Position numbers and translations under genes: made by a program
Notes under the pieces: generated by a model
Databases searched by the model: none
What the model saw: the letters and a program-made list of their open reading frames with translations, nothing else
What the model was told of the DNA's origin: nothing
In this document: positions 41,411 to 50,406 of the stretch, piece by piece
Position numbering within the stretch: the stretch's first letter is position 1
How the letters are laid out: each line of letters starts with the position of its first letter
NCBI GenBank assembly: GCA_016182785.1
Contig: JACPFU010000034.1
Location: forward strand, 1-64,000
Length of the DNA stretch: 64,000 nucleotides
From: Lysobacterales bacterium
GTDB taxonomy: Bacteria > Pseudomonadota > Gammaproteobacteria > Xanthomonadales > Ahniellaceae
Direction: 5' to 3'

Positions 41411-43176
41411 TTGCTTGCCTCCAGGTTGAGCACGAACACGTCGGGCGGCAGCTGGTCGTAGCGACCCTGCTCCATCGCCTCGATGCAGTCGGCGTAGCGT
41501 TCCTCGATGCGTTTCGGAATCAGCTTGAACGAGGGCGTCAGCTCGTTGTCCTCGATCGACAGCTCGCGTCCGACCACGAGCGCGCGGCGGATGGTCTCGA
41601 AGCCGGCGGCCGGACGGGCGTTGATCTCGGCCATGCAGTTCGACAGGCAGTGCGCGAGCTGGGCGGGATCGTTCGGGTGCACGCAGCCATCGCCGCTGCC
41701 GCAACCCTCGAACGCCTGCTGGTTCGGGAACACCAGCAGGTGCGGCGTGCGTTGTCCCGAACCGAACACGTAGGCGTACTTCACGAACTGGCAGCGGGCG
41801 TGGATGCGCGCCTCGATCTGCGCCGGGAACACCTTTTCGCCGTTGCTGAGCTTGAACATGCGTTCCTTGCGCGAACAGATGCGCACGCCCTCGGGGCCGA
41901 ACTCGCCGATGTCGCCGGTCCTGAACCAGCCGTCGTCGGTGAACGCGGCGCGCGTCGCCTCCGGATTGCGGAAGTAGCCGCGCATGACGTTGGCGCCGCG
42001 CACCAGGATCTCGCCGTCGGCGGCGAGCGCCACTTCGACGCCGGGGATCGGCAGGCCGACCACGCCCGGGGTGCGGTCGAGCCGGAACGGCGTCAGCGTG
42101 CAGCAGGGCGAGGTCTCGGTCAGGCCCCAGCCTTCGACCACCGGCACGCCGTGCGCGCGGAACACCTCGGAAGCGCTCAGCGGCAGCGGCGCCGCCGCGG
42201 TGAACACGAACTTGAGTTCGGGATGGAAGAACGCGCGCTCGACCTCGGCGCTGGCCTGCACGCGCGCGGCGATCTCCTGGTAGATCTTCGGCACGCTGAA
42301 GAACAGGTGCGGGCGGATCTCGGCGAAGTTCGCGAGCAGGCGGTCGACGTCCTTGCCGCAGCCATCGTCGAGCGCCAGGCAGCCGCCGAACGCGACCGCG
42401 AAGAAGCGCTCGAACAATCCGCCAAAGCTGTGGTGCCAGGGCAGGTAGCAGAGCATGCGCAGGCCGGGTTGCGGCTGCCAGCACTGCGCCAGCGCCTGCT
42501 GCTGGCTGAGCAGGTTGCGGTGGGTGAGCTGCACGCCCTTGGGGAAGCCACTGGTGCCCGAGGTGTACATGATCAGGCAGACGCTGTCCTCGGCGACCGC
42601 ACGCAGGTCGCGCTCGACCTTGGCCAGCGCGGTCGGGTCGATGTCGCGCGCCAGCACCTCGGCGATGCGCTCGATGCGTCCGCCGCTGGCCAGGTAGGCG
42701 GCGGGATCGCGCTGGCGCGGTTCGGCGAGCAGCAGCAGGCGCCGCGGCAAGCTGGCCGGATCGAGCGCCAGCACCTTGTCCGGCTGGTCGGTGACCAGCA
42801 ATTCCACATCGGAGAACTGCAGCAGCTCGCCCATCAGCGCCGCGGGATAGCCGGCGAACACCGGCACGCTGACGCAACCCGCCGCCATCGTCCCGAGCTC
42901 CGCGACATGGCGCAGGTAACTGTTGCCGGCGACGAAGGCAACGCGGCTGCCGCTCGCGCATTCGGCTTGCAGCCAGGCCGCGAAGCGCAGCAGGTCGGCG
43001 CCGAACTGCTGCCAGCTGCGGTGCACGTAGGGACCGTTCACGCGTTCGGCGAACGCCGGTGCGCCAGCGTGGCGCGCGGCGTTGTCGAGCACCAGGCTGC
43101 CGACATTCGGCACGACCGCACCGAGCGCCTGCGCGTTGCGCAGGATCGGCATGGCGCCGGCGTCGTGGGCGTTCAT
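41407..43176 (-). CDS. AMP-forming acyl/aryl-CoA ligase (long-chain acyl-CoA synthetase type)
   Basis: 589 residues of the adenylate-forming family: LIMYTSGTSGFPKGVQLTHR (A3 motif), VVEGWGLTETSPCCTLTP (A5), WFRTGDIGEFGPEG (A7) and KLSNGEKVFPAQIEARIH (A10). The A10 form and length resemble long-chain acyl-CoA synthetases more than the roughly 530-residue benzoate-CoA ligases. Encoded right after bcrD with a 1-base overlap, it may activate an aromatic, arylalkanoic or alicyclic acid entering the pathway. No typical benzoate-CoA ligase is in this window. Confidence 0.85.
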   Translation of the reverse strand: MNAHDAGAMPILRNAQALGAVVPNVGSLVLDNAARHAGAPAFAERVNGPYVHRSWQQFGADLLRFAAWLQAECASGSRVAFVAGNSYLRHVAELGTMAAGCVSVPVFAGYPAALMGELLQFSDVELLVTDQPDKVLALDPASLPRRLLLLAEPRQRDPAAYLASGGRIERIAEVLARDIDPTALAKVERDLRAVAEDSVCLIMYTSGTSGFPKGVQLTHRNLLSQQQALAQCWQPQPGLRMLCYLPWHHSFGGLFERFFAVAFGGCLALDDGCGKDVDRLLANFAEIRPHLFFSVPKIYQEIAARVQASAEVERAFFHPELKFVFTAAAPLPLSASEVFRAHGVPVVEGWGLTETSPCCTLTPFRLDRTPGVVGLPIPGVEVALAADGEILVRGANVMRGYFRNPEATRAAFTDDGWFRTGDIGEFGPEGVRICSRKERMFKLSNGEKVFPAQIEARIHARCQFVKYAYVFGSGQRTPHLLVFPNQQAFEGCGSGDGCVHPNDPAQLAHCLSNCMAEINARPAAGFETIRRALVVGRELSIEDNELTPSFKLIPKRIEERYADCIEAMEQGRYDQLPPDVFVLNLEASK

Positions 43177-44027
43177 CAGGCGGCCTCGGGTTGCGCGATC
43201 GACTGCCCTTCCAGGCGCAGGTGGCGATAGCCGGCCCACAGCGCAGCGCCGATGGCACCGGCGTGCACCGAGTCCGGATGGGTCTTGATCGTCGCCTTGA
43301 GGCGCTTGTCCTGGTTGGCCAGTTCCTGCATCGCCGCGACGAACCCGGTGTTGCGCGCCAGGCCGCCGGTGATCAGCACGTCACCCGAAGTCTTGATCAT
43401 GCGCATCAGCCCGATCAGGCGCTTGGCCATCGACAGGTGGATGCCGCGCAGGATGTTGGCGGTGCTGATGCCGCGGCTGACCATGTTGATCACGTCGGTC
43501 TCGGCCAGCACCGCGCAGATGCCGGAGACCTGCTCCGGCGAGCTGCCCTGCAGCGACAGCGGACCGACGTCGTCGATGGCGACGCCGAGATAGCGCGCGA
43601 TGTTCTCCAGGAACTGCCCGGAGCCGGACGCGCACTGCGAGGTCATGCGGTAGGCCATCACCTTCGAGCGCTCGTCGACCACCATCGCCTTGGCATGCAA
43701 TGCGCCGGCATCGACCACGGCGCGCACGCCGGGGTCGAGGAAGATCGCGCCGCGCGCGTGCGCGGTCATCGAGAAGAAGTGGCCGCGGCGGAAATCGACC
43801 AGCTCGCCCTCGCCGGTGGTGGCGATGTAGGCGATGTCGGATTCGGTCAGGCCGTGGCGCACCAGCGCGCGCTCGAAGCCCTGGCGCACCACTTCCTTGA
43901 CGTTGCGCTTGCGGATCTTGTCGAGGTCCTTGAACAGCAGGCGCGGGTTGCTGCCATCGTCGTCGAACGCGACCAGCGCGGTCTTGACCGAATCACAACC
44001 GACATCGATGCCGACGGTATGGAACAT
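43176..44027 (-). CDS. bcrD: benzoyl-CoA reductase, ATPase subunit delta
   Basis: 283 residues. ASKHA ATPase motifs: HTVGIDVGCDSVKTALVAFD, GVRAVVDAGALHAKAMVV and VLITGGLARNTGFV. Cluster cysteines occur in TSQCASGSGQFLENIAR and SGICAVLAETDVIN. In the BcrABCD enzyme, BcrA and BcrD bind one [4Fe-4S] between them and couple ATP hydrolysis to electron transfer into BcrBC. Length matches BcrD/BadG. Gene order bcrC-bcrB-bcrA-bcrD is the Thauera order. Confidence 0.92.
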   Translation of the reverse strand: MFHTVGIDVGCDSVKTALVAFDDDGSNPRLLFKDLDKIRKRNVKEVVRQGFERALVRHGLTESDIAYIATTGEGELVDFRRGHFFSMTAHARGAIFLDPGVRAVVDAGALHAKAMVVDERSKVMAYRMTSQCASGSGQFLENIARYLGVAIDDVGPLSLQGSSPEQVSGICAVLAETDVINMVSRGISTANILRGIHLSMAKRLIGLMRMIKTSGDVLITGGLARNTGFVAAMQELANQDKRLKATIKTHPDSVHAGAIGAALWAGYRHLRLEGQSIAQPEAA

Positions 44028-44037
44028 GGCGGACTCC

Positions 44038-45426
44038 TCAGGCGCTGCAGGTTGCGGCGATGCCGCAGTCGGGGTTCTTGGCGAGCTGGCTGACTTCGAG
44101 GTCGGCCATCACGCCCTTGGGGTCGCGCTTGGCGAACAGCGCCGCGCCGACGGCGCCGGTGAAGATGCTGTCGGTGCTGATGTTGATCGTCATCCTTCCG
44201 TAGTTCTCGAACACCAGCTTCTCCAGCGACGAGGTCACCGCCTGGTTGCGTGCGACGCCGCCGGTGAAGGTGAACTCGGAGGCGACGCCGCCGGAGCGCG
44301 CGAGCAGCGACATCGCGCGCAGCACGATGGCGCGGTGCAGACCGGCGAGGATGTCCTCGCGCTTCTCGCCGAGCGACATCAGCTCGCGCAGCTCGGCGCC
44401 GGCGAACACGGTGCAGGTGGAGTTGATCTTGACCGGTTTCTTCGACTGCAGCGCCAGCGGTCCGAGTTCGTGCACGCCGATGCTCATCTCGTCGGCGATG
44501 TAGCCGAGGTAGCGGCCGCAGCCGGCGGCGCAGCGGTCATTCATCTGGAAGCCGGTGACGATGCCGTTGCCGTCGACCTGGATCGCCTTGGTGTCCTGGC
44601 CGCCGATGTCGAGCACGGTGCGCGTGTGCGGGAACATGTAGTGCGCGCCGAGGCCGTGGCAGAGGATCTCGGAGCGGATCTGCTCGCGCGCGAACGGCAG
44701 GGTCAGGCGGCCGTAGCCGGTGCCGACGATGTTCAGCACGTTGAAGCGAAGCTCCGCGGTTTCCTTGACCGCGGCCGCGATCTCGGCGGCGAATGGCGCG
44801 AAGCGCGCGTCGGCGGTGGCGCGCGCGGTCGCGAACTCCAGGTATTCGCGGTAGAGCCCGGCGAAGCTGTGGTTCTCGACGCGGATGATGGCGGCGTCGA
44901 ACAGCCCGACCAGGCGGTCGAACGAAACCGGCAGCTCGCGCGTGACCGCGGCTGCCTGCTTCAGGTACTGGCTGGTCGCGAGGTCGCGGAAGAAGTCGCT
45001 GGCGGCGGCGCTGCCGGGGTGGAAATCGAGCTCGGCCTGGGCCGCGAGCGCGGCGAAGATGCGGTCGAGCGCGAGCCCGACGTTGGCCAGCTCGGCCTCC
45101 GGCAGCGCATGCGCGCGCGCCACGTCCTGGCATTCGGCGTGCAGTGCCTTGAGCTGTTCGAGGTGCTGGGCGAGCGCGTAGTTGCAGGCCAGCACCGCCA
45201 TCAGCGGCTCGGCCAGCGCGCCAATGCTGGTGCTGGCTTCGAGCTTCTTGCGCAGCAGGCCGAAGCGGGCGTTGATCTCGGCTTCCTCGCGCGCCACCTG
45301 GCAGGCGAGCGCATAGTTGCTGCGCGAGTTGGTGATGCCGCGGCCCATGATGCGTTCGTGTTCGTCGAGGAACACCGCCTTGGTCGTGGTCGAGCCGAGA
45401 TCGATGCCGATGTAGCAGCAGTCCAT
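44038..45426 (-). CDS. bcrA: benzoyl-CoA reductase, ATPase subunit alpha
   Basis: 462 residues, the longer of the two ATPase subunits, as in BcrA/BadF. MDCCYIGIDLGSTTTKAVFL opens the ASKHA fold, an insertion of about 170 residues follows, then TVLDIGGQDTKAIQVDGNG. Cluster cysteines lie in NDRCAAGCGRYLGYIAD and NSTCTVFAGAELRE. It sits 11 bases from bcrB and 10 from bcrD. With BcrD it energises electrons from ferredoxin, about two ATP per electron pair in the class I enzyme. Confidence 0.93.
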   Translation of the reverse strand: MDCCYIGIDLGSTTTKAVFLDEHERIMGRGITNSRSNYALACQVAREEAEINARFGLLRKKLEASTSIGALAEPLMAVLACNYALAQHLEQLKALHAECQDVARAHALPEAELANVGLALDRIFAALAAQAELDFHPGSAAASDFFRDLATSQYLKQAAAVTRELPVSFDRLVGLFDAAIIRVENHSFAGLYREYLEFATARATADARFAPFAAEIAAAVKETAELRFNVLNIVGTGYGRLTLPFAREQIRSEILCHGLGAHYMFPHTRTVLDIGGQDTKAIQVDGNGIVTGFQMNDRCAAGCGRYLGYIADEMSIGVHELGPLALQSKKPVKINSTCTVFAGAELRELMSLGEKREDILAGLHRAIVLRAMSLLARSGGVASEFTFTGGVARNQAVTSSLEKLVFENYGRMTINISTDSIFTGAVGAALFAKRDPKGVMADLEVSQLAKNPDCGIAATCSA

Positions 45427-45436
45427 GGGATTCTCC

Positions 45437-46708
45437 TTATGCGGCCTGGCGCTTGGCTTCCAGCATCTGGAAGTAGGACTCGAGGCGGTTCTTGATGTTG
45501 GCGGCGCTGAAGTAGCGCGGGTCGACCAGGTCGCTCTCGATGAAGGCGCCGGCCTTGCCGGTGCGCTTCTCCAGTTCGCGCAGCATCATCAGCTGCCCGG
45601 CCGAGAACGAGTTGCAGCTCTTGATCGAGTTGAACAGGATGCCGTCGGCTTCGTATTCCTCGACGTACTTGGCGATGATGTCGACGCGCGCCGGCAGGTT
45701 GCGGTTGGTGTAGCAACCGAGGCAGTACTCGGCCAGCGTCTCGAACGGCCGCGCCGGGTCGTGGCGGAAGCCCTGCTCGTACAGCCCGCCGACCTTGGTG
45801 TAGGTCGAGGCGACCATGACCACGCCTTCGTCGTGGAAGATCTTCCAGAAGTCGCGGAAGCTGGTCCAGTTCGGCGGCCCTTCGACCACGATGCGGTATT
45901 TCTGCTGGCGCAGTTCGCCCTCGGGCGTGGTCGGGCCCATGCCATGCGCGATGCGGAAATCGACTTCGCGGCGCAGCTCGCGGTAGTAGGCCTCGCACGA
46001 GGGCAGGCCGCGGAAGGCGGTGAAGATCGGGCCGATGTAGTAGACGCCGCCGAAGTAGGCGTCGATCGGCGACGGCTTGTGCTTGGCCGATTCCCAGACG
46101 TAGACCAGGTCGTCCTCGGCGCGCGCCGAGCTCGCCAGCAGTTCCTTGAGGCGGTCCTCGTCGAGCTTCTTGCCGGACACCTCCTCCAGTGCCGGCACCA
46201 CCACGTCGCGCAGCTGGCGCGCGACGAACTCGCGCTGGCTCGCGGTGATCTTGCCTTCGGCCTGGTAGGGCACCTGCAGCATCACCACCGGGCAGCCGTA
46301 TTCCTGCTTGAGCAGCTCGAACCACTTCATGAAGGTGAAGCAGCCGGTGTAGCTCAGCAGCAGCAGGTCCGGCGGCGGCAGCTTCTCGCCGGTCGGGCCG
46401 ATGTTGCCCTTCTTGAGCATGCCGATGTCGCACTTGACGTAGGTGCAGACGTCCTCGGAATGGCCCTGCTTCTCGGCTTCCTGGATGTAGTCGCCGGAGA
46501 GCTTGCGCATGCCCGACTGCAACGCGTTCACCTCGGGGTGCACCGGCAGCAGGTCGAAGGCGAGGATCAGCTCGTTCAGGTTGCCGGGGACGAAGGTGTA
46601 GACCACCTTGCGTCCGTTCTCGGCGGACTTCGACAGCGTCTCGAAGTGCTCGCCGATCATCTTCTTCTGCAGCACCATGCTTTCTTCTTTCTGGACTTCG
46701 GCGTTCAT
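45437..46708 (-). CDS. bcrB: benzoyl-CoA reductase, subunit beta
   Basis: 423 residues of the HgdA/HgdB superfamily. Cysteines for its [4Fe-4S] cluster are among SEDVCTYVKCDIGMLK, LLSYTGCFTFMKWFE and SIKSCNSFSAGQLMML. VPGNLNELILAFDLLPVHPE near the N-terminus is the family substrate-side motif. With BcrC it binds benzoyl-CoA and receives electrons from BcrAD, giving cyclohexa-1,5-diene-1-carbonyl-CoA. It overlaps the bcrC stop by ATGA. Confidence 0.92.
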   Translation of the reverse strand: MNAEVQKEESMVLQKKMIGEHFETLSKSAENGRKVVYTFVPGNLNELILAFDLLPVHPEVNALQSGMRKLSGDYIQEAEKQGHSEDVCTYVKCDIGMLKKGNIGPTGEKLPPPDLLLLSYTGCFTFMKWFELLKQEYGCPVVMLQVPYQAEGKITASQREFVARQLRDVVVPALEEVSGKKLDEDRLKELLASSARAEDDLVYVWESAKHKPSPIDAYFGGVYYIGPIFTAFRGLPSCEAYYRELRREVDFRIAHGMGPTTPEGELRQQKYRIVVEGPPNWTSFRDFWKIFHDEGVVMVASTYTKVGGLYEQGFRHDPARPFETLAEYCLGCYTNRNLPARVDIIAKYVEEYEADGILFNSIKSCNSFSAGQLMMLRELEKRTGKAGAFIESDLVDPRYFSAANIKNRLESYFQMLEAKRQAA

Positions 46709-47871
46709 GCCACGGCTCCCCAGAGCTTGATCGAATCGGCAAAGGTGCCGGCCTGTTCCTTGATGACCTGGACCTGGCCGGTGTTTTCGGAATAGGTGAA
46801 TGCGGTGTAGGGAATGCCGGCGTCGGCCAGTGCCTTCTGCCCCATCGGCCGGTCGAGCAGGGCCGGGTCGCAGAAGCTCGCGGCGGCGAAGATCACGCCC
46901 TCGGCGTTGCGGCTGCGCACCTGTTCGACCAGGAACGCGCCCTTGTCATCGCCCTCGACGTAGCGCGTGGCGGTGGCGACGGTGTCGCTCATGTAGGCAT
47001 CGACGATGGCGCCGAGCGGGTTGGCGCCGGTCGCGGTGTCGTGCAGCTGGTAGCGCGCGCCGAGCACCCAGTCGTCGTCGACGATGTAGCAGCCGCTGTT
47101 CTCCATCGCGCGCACCATCGACAGCGGCGGCTGTTCGCAGAACAGTCCGGTCGCGACCACGCGCACGTTGTCGCGCAGCGGGCGCTGGCTGAGGCGCGCG
47201 GCGGCAAGGTATTGCTGCAGCATCGCGGTGTGCTCCGACACTTCGAGCACGTTGCCGGCGCGCAGCAGCAGGTACAGCTCGCTGGTCGGCACCCGCTGCG
47301 GCTCGGCGCTGCGCAGGTCGTAGAGCTCGGCCAGCGCGCGACGGTTGGCGTTGTACAGCGCGATCGACGCATTCAGCCGCTCGGGCGTCGCCTGGATGCC
47401 GGACAGCGCTTCGAGATCGACCAGCAGCTCGGCCATCTCGGCGCGGTAGAACTCGCGGCCGGCGTCGTTGAAGGTCTGCGGAAAGTCGAGGTAACGCACG
47501 TACTTGTGCGCGAACATCATCTGCCACATGCCGGAGAGGTTGCGGATGACGTCGCAGATGGCCGGGAACAGCATGCCGTCGAGCACGTCGAGCTTGCCGG
47601 CGAGCCCGAGCTCGACGGTCGAGCGCGGGATGTGGCAGATGTAGGACTGGAAGTAGGCGTCGCCGCGGATGATCTCGACGTCGTCGCCGCCGCCCATGAT
47701 GCCGACCGGCAAGATGCCGGCGGCGTGGATCAGTTCGCGCGGCACGTACACCGGCATGAAGCCGACCGCCTTGCCGCCGGTGCGCGCCTTCCATTCGTGC
47801 ACGTAGCCGAAGTCGAGGTCGCGGTAGATGCGTTCGCAGCGGTCGATGATGTCCTGGGTGCCCATGCTCAT
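46705..47871 (-). CDS. bcrC: benzoyl-CoA reductase, subunit gamma
   Basis: 388 residues of the same superfamily as BcrB: KAVGFMPVYVPRELIHAAGI and GILPVGIMGGGDDVEIIRGD, cysteines in SYICHIPRSTVELG, MLFPAICDVIRNLSG, and VIFAAASFCDPALLDRP. The end has SENTGQVQVIKEQAGTFADS. Length matches BcrC/BadD. The ATG at 47871 overlaps the TetR stop as ATGA; an in-frame ATG lies at 47865. Together with bcrBAD it gives a complete class I enzyme. Confidence 0.92.
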   Translation of the reverse strand: MSMGTQDIIDRCERIYRDLDFGYVHEWKARTGGKAVGFMPVYVPRELIHAAGILPVGIMGGGDDVEIIRGDAYFQSYICHIPRSTVELGLAGKLDVLDGMLFPAICDVIRNLSGMWQMMFAHKYVRYLDFPQTFNDAGREFYRAEMAELLVDLEALSGIQATPERLNASIALYNANRRALAELYDLRSAEPQRVPTSELYLLLRAGNVLEVSEHTAMLQQYLAAARLSQRPLRDNVRVVATGLFCEQPPLSMVRAMENSGCYIVDDDWVLGARYQLHDTATGANPLGAIVDAYMSDTVATATRYVEGDDKGAFLVEQVRSRNAEGVIFAAASFCDPALLDRPMGQKALADAGIPYTAFTYSENTGQVQVIKEQAGTFADSIKLWGAVA

Positions 47872-48533
47872 GCGTCCTGGGTGGTGGCCGGGCGTGGCGC
47901 CGCACAGCCTTTGGTGAAGGTCATGTAGATCTCCTCGGCCAGCGCCTCGACCGAGCCGTGTTCGTCGAACGAGTACCAACCGAAGATCCAGTTCATCATT
48001 CCGAACAGCAGGTAGCTCTTGCGTTCGATCTCGTCGCTGGCCGCCGGCGCGCGGCGCGCGGCGATGTATTCGCCGACCGCGAACTGCACGATCTCGGCGT
48101 AGCGCAGCTTGAGCGCGCGGATCGCATCGCCGTGCGCCGAGCTCATCGGCTGGGTGCCGAAGGTGAGCACGCGCATTTCGTTGAGGTGGCTGCCGAAGTA
48201 GCCGAGGTGGGCGCCGATCAGGTCGCACAGCAGCGCGGCGCTGGCGGCGCGTGCTTCGCGGCTGCGCGGCGGCTGCGCGCGGTAGGCGTCGCGCAGGCGG
48301 GCGGCGTTGGCGAGCAGCGAGGAGAAGCCGCGCTCGTTGATCAGGTACAGCAGTTCTTCCTTGCTGCGGAAGTGGTGGTACAGGCCGGACAGGCTGCGCC
48401 CGGTGCCGCGCGCGAGGTCGCGCATGCTGGTGCCGTGGTAGCCCTCGCGCGCCATCAGCGCGGCACACTCGGCGACGATGTCGTCCGGGCAGCTGCTGTT
48501 GGCGCAGGTGTTCACGGCGTCCATCTCAGGCAT
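47868..48533 (-). CDS. TetR-family regulator inside the benzoyl-CoA operon
   Basis: 221 residues. The N-terminal helix-turn-helix covers about residues 17-65: AALMAREGYHGTSMRDLARG, then LSGLYHHFRSKEELLYLINE. The C-terminal ligand domain has no clear family. It lies between dch and bcrC with overlaps on both sides, so it is co-transcribed with the genes it presumably controls. The palindrome at 51499-51514 before had is the obvious candidate operator, and an aroyl- or alicyclic-CoA a plausible ligand. This is inference, and the TetR gene at 51695 is an alternative owner of that site. Confidence 0.88.
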   Translation of the reverse strand: MPEMDAVNTCANSSCPDDIVAECAALMAREGYHGTSMRDLARGTGRSLSGLYHHFRSKEELLYLINERGFSSLLANAARLRDAYRAQPPRSREARAASAALLCDLIGAHLGYFGSHLNEMRVLTFGTQPMSSAHGDAIRALKLRYAEIVQFAVGEYIAARRAPAASDEIERKSYLLFGMMNWIFGWYSFDEHGSVEALAEEIYMTFTKGCAAPRPATTQDA

Positions 48534-49302
48534 CCGTCCAGACCGCTGCGCGCTTGCCGAGGAAGGCGGCGATGCCTTCGTTGGCGTCGTGCGTGGCCAT
48601 CAGTTCGTCCAGGTACAGGCGCTCGGCGGCGCCGATGTGCTGGCGGTAGTGCGCGAGCAGCGGCGCACGCACCGCGCGGTGCGCGATGCGCAGGCTGGCG
48701 GCACTGCGCGGCAGCAGGTGCTGCACGATCCAGGCGTCGAGCGCGCCGGCGAGTTCGCCGGTGGCGCAGCGCGCAGCGAGCAGGCCGCGGCGATCGAGCT
48801 CGGCGGCATCCACGGTTTCCCCGGACAGCACCAGCCGCGACGCCAGCGCCGAAGCGCCGAGCTGCGGCAACAGCACCGCGGCCACCGGCGGGAACACGCC
48901 GAGCTGGATTTCCGGCACCGCAAAGCGCGCGCTGTCGTCGGCGAAGATCAGGCTGCAGGCGAGCGCGAGCTCGAAGCCGCCGCCGAGGCAGAAGCCCGAC
49001 ACCCGCGCCAGCACCGGCAGCGGGTGCGACAGCAGGTCGTCGATCAGCGCATGGAACTGCGGCAGCATCGCGCCGACCTGGTCGGCCTGGTGTTCGGGCA
49101 CGCTGGCGCCGAAGCTGAAGTGCGCGCCGCTGCCGCCGAGCACGATTGCCTTGCGCTTCGACGGCGCTCGCTCGGCGGCGAGCACGGTGCGCAGCTCGGC
49201 CATCATCGCGGCGTCGAGGATGTTGGCCTTGGGCGCATGCAGCCCGACTTCCAGCACCTGGCCGTGGTGGTGCTCGTTGAGCGCGAGCTTGATCAGGTCC
49301 AT
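48526..49302 (-). CDS. dch: cyclohexa-1,5-diene-1-carbonyl-CoA hydratase
   Basis: 258-residue crotonase-family protein. The oxyanion-hole segments are ANILDAAMMAELR with FSFGASVPEHQ, and SGFCLGGGFELALACSLIFA. The latter retains the glutamate; RFAVPEIQLGVFPPVAAVLL follows. The SVPEH sequence and the gene's place between oah and bcrC identify it as the hydratase that converts the dienoyl-CoA product of BCR to 6-hydroxycyclohex-1-ene-1-carbonyl-CoA. Confidence 0.88.
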   Translation of the reverse strand: MDLIKLALNEHHHGQVLEVGLHAPKANILDAAMMAELRTVLAAERAPSKRKAIVLGGSGAHFSFGASVPEHQADQVGAMLPQFHALIDDLLSHPLPVLARVSGFCLGGGFELALACSLIFADDSARFAVPEIQLGVFPPVAAVLLPQLGASALASRLVLSGETVDAAELDRRGLLAARCATGELAGALDAWIVQHLLPRSAASLRIAHRAVRAPLLAHYRQHIGAAERLYLDELMATHDANEGIAAFLGKRAAVWTDA

Positions 49303-49305
49303 CGC

Positions 49306-50385
49306 TCAGGCCTTCGGCAGGATGCGCGCGAGCATCGCGTCGTCCCACGGTTGCGCGGCGGCGAGCGCGCGGCGCAGTTCGTGGAAGTCGACCTCGCGCT
49401 GGTGCTTCGGGCCTTCGTTGAAGGCGCGGAAGCCGGCACGGGCCTCGGTCATCATGTTGAGCGCGAGCCAGGAGCGGTTGGTCTCGCAGTTGCGCTGCCA
49501 GTGCTCCAGCTTCTTCTTGCGCACCGACTCGATGGTCTTGGCCAGGCAGTCGGGCATGGTCAGCGACAGCTTGTGCGCCATCGCCTCGACCTCGGCGTCG
49601 AGCAGCGCGAAGTCGGTGCTGCACTCGGCCATCGCCGTCTTCGCCGCCTCGCGTGCGGCGCCGGTCTTGAAGGCGCCGTAGGCCGGGTTGCCCCAGGCAT
49701 CGTGCGGCTCCAGCGAGACCATCGGGTTGGACAGGAAACCGCCATCGGGCTTGCGCAGCACCGGCACGATCTTGTTGACCAGGCCGATGGCGGCGGCGGT
49801 GTGCGCCGACCAGTGCTCGCACAGGGTGCAGGATTCCATCGCGCGGGTCATGCCGACGAACAGGTGCAGGAAGTCGGTCGAACCGCCATCCGGGGCCGAG
49901 CCGTGCTTGGGGCCGGCCTGTCCGAAGCGCGCGGTATCCGCGGCGATGGTGAAGTCGCAGGCCATGCCGATTTCCTGGCCGCCGCCGATGCGCATGCCGT
50001 TGACGCGGTTGATCACCGGCTTGTCGCACAACAGGATGGTCGTGACCATGTCGTTGAACAGGCGCATGTACTGCTTGTATTCCTGCGGGTTGCCGGCGTA
50101 GTACTCGGCGTACTCCTTGGTGTTGCCGCCGGTGCAGAAGGCCTTGTCGCCGACCGCCGAGAACACCACCGCGACCACGCTGCGGTCGCACGATGCCTCG
50201 CGGAAGGCGAGGATCAGTTCCTTCACCGCCTGCGTCGTGTACGAGTTCAGCTGCGCCGGGTTGTTGAGCAGGATCCAGGCGTTGTACAGGCCTTCGACCG
50301 GCTGGCCGTCGGCACCGCGCAGGGGGCGCTTCTCGACCAGGATGTCGCGGTAGCTGTAGCTGTCGAGCAGGTGGTGGTTTTTCAT
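49306..50385 (-). CDS. oah: 6-oxocyclohex-1-ene-1-carbonyl-CoA hydrolase (ring opening)
   Basis: 359 residues, a long crotonase-family member. The BamA/Oah signature is strong: AWILLNNPAQLNSYTTQAVK, AFCTGGNTKEYAEYYAGNP, FGQAGPKHGSAPDGGSTDF and EHWSAHTAAAIGLVNKIVPV. BamA is widely used as the marker gene for anaerobic aromatic degraders. It adds water and opens the ring to 3-hydroxypimelyl-CoA. ATG at 50385; a TTG upstream at 50400 is possible. dch follows three bases after its stop. Confidence 0.93.
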   Translation of the reverse strand: MKNHHLLDSYSYRDILVEKRPLRGADGQPVEGLYNAWILLNNPAQLNSYTTQAVKELILAFREASCDRSVVAVVFSAVGDKAFCTGGNTKEYAEYYAGNPQEYKQYMRLFNDMVTTILLCDKPVINRVNGMRIGGGQEIGMACDFTIAADTARFGQAGPKHGSAPDGGSTDFLHLFVGMTRAMESCTLCEHWSAHTAAAIGLVNKIVPVLRKPDGGFLSNPMVSLEPHDAWGNPAYGAFKTGAAREAAKTAMAECSTDFALLDAEVEAMAHKLSLTMPDCLAKTIESVRKKKLEHWQRNCETNRSWLALNMMTEARAGFRAFNEGPKHQREVDFHELRRALAAAQPWDDAMLARILPKA

Positions 50386-50406
50386 GGTGGGCTCGGGCAA
50401 GGGGAA

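Noticed and set aside
41407-43176. Benzoate-CoA or 4-hydroxybenzoate-CoA ligase
   Set aside because: Length and the KLSNGEKVFPAQIE motif fit long-chain acyl-CoA synthetases better. The location alone is not enough to name the substrate.
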